Shown: positions 36,883-42,509 of the stretch, in pieces | Numbering within the stretch: position 1 is the stretch's first letter | Layout: each line of letters begins with the position of its first letter | NCBI GenBank assembly: GCA_900299395.1 | Contig: OMJO01000015.1 | Coordinates: 1 to 42,509 of the forward strand | Source: a bacterium | Lineage (GTDB): Bacteria; Patescibacteriota; Saccharimonadia; Saccharimonadales; OMJO01 | Direction: 5' to 3' | DNA length: 42,509 nucleotides | Translations under genes and position numbers: made by a program | Notes under the pieces: model-generated | Seen by the model: only the letters and a program-made list of their open reading frames with translations | What the model was told of the DNA's origin: nothing | The model's database searches: none

Positions 36883-37951
36883 ATCGGAACTCTACGACAT
36901 CATTTGGTTGCATAATGTAGTCTTTGCCTTCGGTACGGACCTTGCCAGATGCTTTGGCTGCAGTTTCGCTGCCTGCGGCAATAAGATCCGTGTAGTCCAC
37001 AACTTGTGCCGCAATAAACCCGCGTTCAAAATCGGTATGGATAACGCCAGCCGCTTGCGGGGCAGTTGCCCCCTTGGGAATTGTCCAGGCACGTACTTCT
37101 TGTTCACCAGCGGTGAGATAGCTTTGCAAGCCGAGCACATCGTAGGCAGCATGGATGAGTTGGGATAGCCCAGATTCCGTTACGTCGTAACTCTCCAATA
37201 ATTCGGCACGGTCATTCTCATCGAGGCCTTGCAGTTCACTTTCTAATTTTGCACATACAAAAATAACCTGGGCTGGCGCTACAAGCTTAGACAACTCCTG
37301 CTGTCTCTCATCATTAGCTAGGGTGGCTTCGTCAACGTTGAAAAGGTAAATGATGGGTTTGGCAGTGAGTAAGTGCAGATCTTCTATATGTTCTCGATTC
37401 AAGGGTTGGGGCGCGTGAAAAAGGGGTGTACCAGCATCAAGTAGCACTTTTGCTTCTTGCAGCGAATCGACAATCGGCTTGAGTTTGGGATTGGCACGAG
37501 CCTCTTTCTCAATCTTTGGTAATCTATTGGTGACGGTCTGCAGGTCTGCCAAGACCAACTCGGTGTTTATAACGTCGATATCTTTGCGGGGGTCAATCTC
37601 ATTGTCGACATGCACAACATCGGCATCAGTGAACGCGCGAACCACCTGGACGATGGCATTACAGCTTCTAATATGGCTCAAAAACTGATTGCCCAAACCT
37701 TCACCCTTGCTGGCGCCGGCCACTAACCCGGCAATATCTACAAACGTAACAGTAGCTGGTACGACTTTTTTGGACTGATAGAGCTCAGCAAGCTTCTGTA
37801 GCCGTGTGTCCGGGATAGGCACAATGCCGGTGTTGGGCTCAATCGTTGCAAAAGGATAATTAGCCGCCAGAATATTGTTGTTCGTCAGGGCATTAAACAG
37901 TGTGGACTTGCCAACATTGGGCAGCCCGACGATCCCAATTGATAAACTCAT
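36872..37951 (-). CDS. ychF: Redox-regulated ATPase/GTP-binding protein YchF
   Basis: MSLSIGIVGLPNVGKSTLFNALTNN..VDIAGLVAGASKGEGLGNQFLSHIRSCNAIVQVVR..; TGS-like C-terminus. Confidence 0.97.
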   Translation of the reverse strand: MSLSIGIVGLPNVGKSTLFNALTNNNILAANYPFATIEPNTGIVPIPDTRLQKLAELYQSKKVVPATVTFVDIAGLVAGASKGEGLGNQFLSHIRSCNAIVQVVRAFTDADVVHVDNEIDPRKDIDVINTELVLADLQTVTNRLPKIEKEARANPKLKPIVDSLQEAKVLLDAGTPLFHAPQPLNREHIEDLHLLTAKPIIYLFNVDEATLANDERQQELSKLVAPAQVIFVCAKLESELQGLDENDRAELLESYDVTESGLSQLIHAAYDVLGLQSYLTAGEQEVRAWTIPKGATAPQAAGVIHTDFERGFIAAQVVDYTDLIAAGSETAAKASGKVRTEGKDYIMQPNDVVEFRFNV

Positions 37952-38029
37952 GCACAGAGTATACCATCTGTTGGTCGTCTTTTAATCCCTATGCTACCCT
38001 TAGGAAGAAATATTGAGAGGGGATAGACC

Positions 38030-38719
38030 TTGTATAGGGGTAAGAAGATAACGGTATACATGCCGTGTCGCAATGAGGCAAGAAATTTGCCTCGGGTTTT
38101 GAAAAGTATTCCACCGTTTGTTGATGAGGTTTTGGTCGTCGATAATAATTCGACTGATACAACTTTGCAGGTTGCGAAAAAATACGGGGTCCGAGTGATT
38201 ACTGAAGAACGTACAAAGAACGGTATCGGGTATGGCTTTGCGCATATTAGTGGTATTAAGGCTGCAACGGGTGACATTATTGTGGCTTGTGATAGTGATG
38301 GACAGCATCCCCTCAAAGAATTAGCCACAATGATTGATTTATTGCTGGACGAAGGTGCTGATTTTATCTCGTGCAGTCGCTATCACAAACAACATATCGC
38401 CAAGATTCCAGTGAAGTTACGAATAGGGGTTTCGGCACTCAACATGGAAGTGCGGGTGTTATATGGAGTCAAAATACGGGATATTCTTTCTGGTATGTGG
38501 GTTTTTAAAAGGTCTATACGTACCAAACTACAGCTCACAGAGGGGGATTGGAACCTAAGCCCACAAATAAAGATCAACGCGGCTACCCATCCGAAGATCG
38601 TTTTTAGGGAGTTCCCCATTGAGCAAAAACAGCGAGAGGGCACGTCGCATCAAAATTACGTTTCGTCTGGGGTGCGACACGCTTGGTGGATAGCTAAAAA
38701 TCGAATTAAGAGGGGGTGA
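38030..38719 (+). CDS. Glycosyltransferase family 2
   Basis: TTG start; KKITVYMPCRNEARNLPRVLKSIPPFVDEVLVVDNNSTDTT..DSDGQHP. Confidence 0.92.
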   Translation: MYRGKKITVYMPCRNEARNLPRVLKSIPPFVDEVLVVDNNSTDTTLQVAKKYGVRVITEERTKNGIGYGFAHISGIKAATGDIIVACDSDGQHPLKELATMIDLLLDEGADFISCSRYHKQHIAKIPVKLRIGVSALNMEVRVLYGVKIRDILSGMWVFKRSIRTKLQLTEGDWNLSPQIKINAATHPKIVFREFPIEQKQREGTSHQNYVSSGVRHAWWIAKNRIKRG

Positions 38720-38723
38720 AGAT

Positions 38724-40745
38724 ATGAAGTTGCTGTTGATTCAGTTATTCTGGTTCTCCTTTGCACTGATAGGCTACGCACTCACACATGTTATCTGCAG
38801 ACTATTTCCAAGTAGCCGATACGCAGCGATCACTAAGGGCATCAACCAACTTCATGTGCTCACAGGGTTTCTGCATGCATTTGTCATCGGATTCTTGGCC
38901 TATGCAATTTTCACGACGCCTGCGTACATAATCGGTACTCCAATACCGATTCTTTGTTTTATTTATGTGGCATGTCTGCTTTTTATGATCGCAGGGATTA
39001 TCTATGGTAGGGCGCGCCTAAAACTACGATTGGGGGGTACGTTACCGTGGTGGTTGATAATCGTAACCTTCATTTTGATATTTGATTATGTGTACGCACT
39101 ACATACAGCGCCAAACTTACTAACGGGTGATGCATGGGTTCACATAGCAAAGGTCAGCCAAATGTCTAGGGGTTCCATTACGCTATCCGATCCGTTTTTT
39201 GGCTACAACGGAGTGGTAGAACTCCGCTACTCTGCAAATCTTATGCATGCGCTCATGGCCGTTGGCGCGAGACTGCTAGGTGTCTCTGCAGTCACAATGT
39301 GGACGGCGTCAATGGGATTTTTCCGTCTTGTAATGTGGCTTAGTTTATTTACGATGACATTTTCGTCATTACCAATGAAGATACGGCGTATTTGGTCGTA
39401 CGGTGTGCTTTGTATTCTCCCGTTTTTGAGCCCTGTCTTTTTCTCGACTGCACTGTATCCGGACAGGATAGCACTCGCGTGGTCAGCGATTGCCCTCACA
39501 GGGCTACTTATGCTGGACACCATGAAGGGCAAGTATCTTTTCATAGTTGGCTGCACACTGGTTGCGCTGACACATACCCTGAACGCGCTGATGCTGGCCT
39601 CGTTTGTGGCATTCTTCACAGCTGTTTTATGTATAACTCGAAGACCGAGTAGGCAAGAACTCATGACGCTTTTAGTAGGATGTTTTATATGTCTTATTCC
39701 TGTCGCTGCACTTGCATACTATCCAAATCTTTCGGCGCATAGTGAAACGGCAGTCAATGCAGCACAAATAAGTGGTTCTAAGCTTGAGATTTTACATTGG
39801 AAATCTCTAAGGGTTGTCACTGTGCATTTCGGGGAAGTCATCAATGCCGCAATTGTTTTATCTGCCGGCGCTTTATATTGGGTTATAAGAAAAACAAAAC
39901 AACGTTATGCGGTACACCGCATCGTTATTTTGTCTGGGTTCTTATTGGCGATCTCGTTGTTGTTAGGCTACTCTCCGGCCGTGTTTGGATTCATTGGCCT
40001 TCTATGGCTTATAGCGGTGCAAAAAGATCTGTATAAGCGATTGCTATTGAGTTGCCTCACGGTTTTCTATGCGTTCATTATCTATAATCCCTTGATTCTC
40101 ACGCCTTTAATGGGTCGTCTTCCGCCCTGGGGGATCGCACGCTTTAGAGAGCTCAATGTATTGGCCTTGGGGGCACCTTTGATTGCAATGTTTGCTATGT
40201 CGGATCATCTGCTGCAGTCTGTGAAGGTCAAAAACCAGGTTATGCCAGTAGTACTTGCAGTAGGGATGATGTTTGTATTTGTGCCATTTCCGCACAAGCT
40301 TTCGCTGAATACTGCTTCACCCCAAAGACATGATGATTCCCAGACAGTGGCTCAACAACAAACTGAGCTCCAGCGGGCTGCTCAATATATCCATGGCGTA
40401 ACCTACACAGGTACAAACTTGCAACTCCCGCTCACCCTTGCTTCTGTCAGTAGAGTTTCGTTGGTAAATCTCAATGAATATGCTGCCACGCCAATGGTGA
40501 ATAGTGTGCAACGGCAACATTGCGCTAACGTGCTTGCTGCAACGTTGCGTGAAAGTGATCTTGCTACTGCTGGGGTGCAAACAGTAATACTAGATACCTC
40601 AACAGATAAAGATTTAGTCGCATTGGCGGATGCAAAGCCCTACCTAAAACTACTGTACTCTTATAATCAGTATAGAGTATACAATGTTCAGCCTGTTGAT
40701 GGTGTTGCGCAGGGGAGTGATTGCAAAATAGCACATAAGCAATGA
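38724..40745 (+). CDS. Large polytopic membrane protein (possible GT-C-like)
   Basis: 673 aa with many TM segments; immediately downstream of GT2. Family assignment tentative. Confidence 0.7.
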   Translation: MKLLLIQLFWFSFALIGYALTHVICRLFPSSRYAAITKGINQLHVLTGFLHAFVIGFLAYAIFTTPAYIIGTPIPILCFIYVACLLFMIAGIIYGRARLKLRLGGTLPWWLIIVTFILIFDYVYALHTAPNLLTGDAWVHIAKVSQMSRGSITLSDPFFGYNGVVELRYSANLMHALMAVGARLLGVSAVTMWTASMGFFRLVMWLSLFTMTFSSLPMKIRRIWSYGVLCILPFLSPVFFSTALYPDRIALAWSAIALTGLLMLDTMKGKYLFIVGCTLVALTHTLNALMLASFVAFFTAVLCITRRPSRQELMTLLVGCFICLIPVAALAYYPNLSAHSETAVNAAQISGSKLEILHWKSLRVVTVHFGEVINAAIVLSAGALYWVIRKTKQRYAVHRIVILSGFLLAISLLLGYSPAVFGFIGLLWLIAVQKDLYKRLLLSCLTVFYAFIIYNPLILTPLMGRLPPWGIARFRELNVLALGAPLIAMFAMSDHLLQSVKVKNQVMPVVLAVGMMFVFVPFPHKLSLNTASPQRHDDSQTVAQQQTELQRAAQYIHGVTYTGTNLQLPLTLASVSRVSLVNLNEYAATPMVNSVQRQHCANVLAATLRESDLATAGVQTVILDTSTDKDLVALADAKPYLKLLYSYNQYRVYNVQPVDGVAQGSDCKIAHKQ

Positions 40746-40837
40746 ATGGATCTAACCTTGTCGTTGAGCGTATGTTCACGCCAGTGAAGCATGGTATGCT
40801 TATGGAAGTAGGTAAGGGTGCGGCTTTTCATGAGTAA
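40742..40837 (+). CDS. Possible 31-aa micro-ORF bridging two genes
   Basis: ATGA overlap with the previous stop; MNGSNLVVERMFTPVKHGMLMEVGKGAAFHE*; stop overlaps the start region of the next gene. Confidence 0.3.
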   Translation: MNGSNLVVERMFTPVKHGMLMEVGKGAAFHE

Positions 40838-41399
40838 GCAGTCACAATCGGATGGTCCAATACAAAGTTGGTCCACAAAGGCGAACAGCGGAGTAGTGCG
40901 GCGAAAAAAACGAGTTATAACTACCGTGTTGTTTGTTATTTTGTGCGTGGCTATCTACTACCTATATCCAACCATCAGATCCCAGTACAACAATAACTTT
41001 ACAGTTGGTAAAGACTGCACGGATTCGAAGCGTGAGGAGTGCACCTTACTCAACGAATCAGTCAAGCTATTTGATGCGAGTAAAGTCAAAGATTTGAGCA
41101 GAGTAGTCGATAACATTAGAAAAACTCGTGATTATTCGCAGGACCCGAACCTGATGTATGTGTTAGTAACATATGATATAAACCGCAGCGATGGTGACAA
41201 TGGGCGCAAAGATCTCAACCAACTAAAAAAGGTCTACACCAAAGCCGGTTACGATAAGGTCTTAGTTCAGGTTGGTGCTGTAAAACCATCAGATTTGGAA
41301 GAAAAAATAAAGTTCCTAGAAGATCAAGCAATGCAAGTGAAAAAGAACAACTGGGGGGTTAAGACGGATGGCACTACCCAACAGGGGGTTCCACAGTGA
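40830..41399 (+). CDS. Hypothetical single-TM protein
   Basis: MSKQSQSDGPIQSW..KKRVITTVLFVILCVAIYYLYPTIR.. Confidence 0.7.
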   Translation: MSKQSQSDGPIQSWSTKANSGVVRRKKRVITTVLFVILCVAIYYLYPTIRSQYNNNFTVGKDCTDSKREECTLLNESVKLFDASKVKDLSRVVDNIRKTRDYSQDPNLMYVLVTYDINRSDGDNGRKDLNQLKKVYTKAGYDKVLVQVGAVKPSDLEEKIKFLEDQAMQVKKNNWGVKTDGTTQQGVPQ

Positions 41400-42509
41400 A
41401 ACGATTTATAAAAAGCATCTTGGTGTTCAGTGTCTTAACGCTACTGTCACTTGTATCAATTAACCTAGTGTCAGGCCCTAAGGCCAGTGCGACACTACCG
41501 GGACCGGCATGGCCCGGCTTGTTCCCATTTGCTATGCCAGCTGCAAATTTTAATTCTTTGTATCACTGCAATGAACCGGCTTGGAACCCAAGTCTTTGGA
41601 GCCCGACGTTTACGCAGTGGATATCGATTGCGGGGCAACCCGGCACGACAACAATTACTGTGCCGTACGGAACAGCCTCGATCAATCTTGACTATCACGT
41701 TAGCGCTGCAACGTGTGTTCAGAGTGGTGGCAGTGTGGTGTGGGCAAACACAATGGTTACAAATGCGTATACGGCAGGAGTTTCAGGTATTGTCGGGTCG
41801 CAGCTACCATTTTATCTTGGGGCAGGGTCACCAGTGGGAACGTATGCTACCAACGTGAAGGGCTTTAATTACGCACCTCCAGGCGGGTTTACTTCTTCTG
41901 GAAGGTACTGGATTACCCTTGGGACGAAGTCTATCAATCAATTTCCCGCTAATCCTAATTTTAGGTGTGTAGGGGCTGTTCCTATAAATACTACAAGTCT
42001 CAGTAATTTCGGGCCATGCCTAGAGTCGGGGCCGAGTTTTCCGATAGATGTCACTGTGGGGCCACAACCAGACCAGCCACCACAAATAGCCATTTACAGC
42101 GAATGTACGAATAACCGCGTTGTTATCCAAGCTAATGACCCAAACGGGGGCACCCTAAGCATGCAATATCGTATATACAGAGTAACAACTTCTGCTGGGG
42201 GTTGGGTGCCGCATCCTACAACGTACACGGTGGCCCCAAATGCCAACGCAACTTGGTATATTCCGATGGGATCTTACAGCTCGTCGTACACGTGGCGTAT
42301 AGAGGCAAGAACACAAGGTAGGGGGCCGGGAAACACGGCGCCGACAGTTAGTTGGGTTACGGCAGTGACCGGTAATCACGCTGCACCAAATAATGACTAT
42401 GCCGCCTGTATTCCGTCCTGCACGGCTACCTTCAATCCAACTACCGTTGAGCAGGGTGGTCAACTAACCCCAACCATCCGTATAACAAACAATACTCCTA
42501 GCCTAATGA
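41396..42509 (+). CDS. Secreted/surface protein (partial, runs off window), Cys-containing, Ig-like
   Basis: GTG 41396 overlapping the previous TGA; signal peptide VKRFIKSILVFSVLTLLSLVSINLVSGPKASA; open to the window end (..CTATFNPTTVEQGGQLTPTIRITNNTPSL). Not in the ORF track because it has no stop. Confidence 0.75.
   Translation, partial: MKRFIKSILVFSVLTLLSLVSINLVSGPKASATLPGPAWPGLFPFAMPAANFNSLYHCNEPAWNPSLWSPTFTQWISIAGQPGTTTITVPYGTASINLDYHVSAATCVQSGGSVVWANTMVTNAYTAGVSGIVGSQLPFYLGAGSPVGTYATNVKGFNYAPPGGFTSSGRYWITLGTKSINQFPANPNFRCVGAVPINTTSLSNFGPCLESGPSFPIDVTVGPQPDQPPQIAIYSECTNNRVVIQANDPNGGTLSMQYRIYRVTTSAGGWVPHPTTYTVAPNANATWYIPMGSYSSSYTWRIEARTQGRGPGNTAPTVSWVTAVTGNHAAPNNDYAACIPSCTATFNPTTVEQGGQLTPTIRITNNTPSLM

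Noticed and set aside
1-42509. tRNA, rRNA, CRISPR array, prophage or transposase
   Set aside because: None recognised by eye on either strand; intergenic spaces are too short for most of these. A tRNAscan/CRISPR search would be needed to exclude small RNA genes fully.

Overview
The window reads as a densely packed chromosomal segment of a small-genome bacterium. Gene content and style suggest a Saccharibacteria/TM7-like member of the CPR, but that is inference because there is no rRNA marker here. Recognisable genes include the argS 3' end, an AlkD-like protein, mscL, msrB, a VanY-like peptidase, orn, dnaG, rpoD, polA, a CNNM/CBS protein, folP, mutM, holA, rpsT, a DHH-like protein, truB, rpsO, pnp, a family-4-like UDG, RNase J, ftsK, rpsF-ssb-rpsR, efp, tlyA, ychF and a glycosyltransferase/surface-protein group that runs off the right edge. 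The main observations are as follows. (1) At least 15 start codons lie only 6-11 nt downstream of a sigma70-type -10 hexamer, which points to widespread leaderless transcription. (2) Two GC-rich single-gene islands, an M50 protease and a fatty-acid desaturase, look foreign and use Shine-Dalgarno starts. The second is followed by a nested palindrome and bracketed by a 10-bp inverted repeat. (3) Several housekeeping proteins lack canonical ligand or catalytic residues: DnaG without CHC2 zinc ligands, UDG without Fe-S cysteines, a DHH protein without DHH, PolA with a degenerate exonuclease, and EF-P with Arg at the tip. (4) Four reading frames are interrupted: an amber codon in vanY and apparent indels at G6, A6 and G4 runs. 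(5) There is an orphan sigma-like protein with only regions 3-4 and an orphan protein with an HxDxxxxN kinase-like motif. All calls were made by eye; no searches or computations were run.
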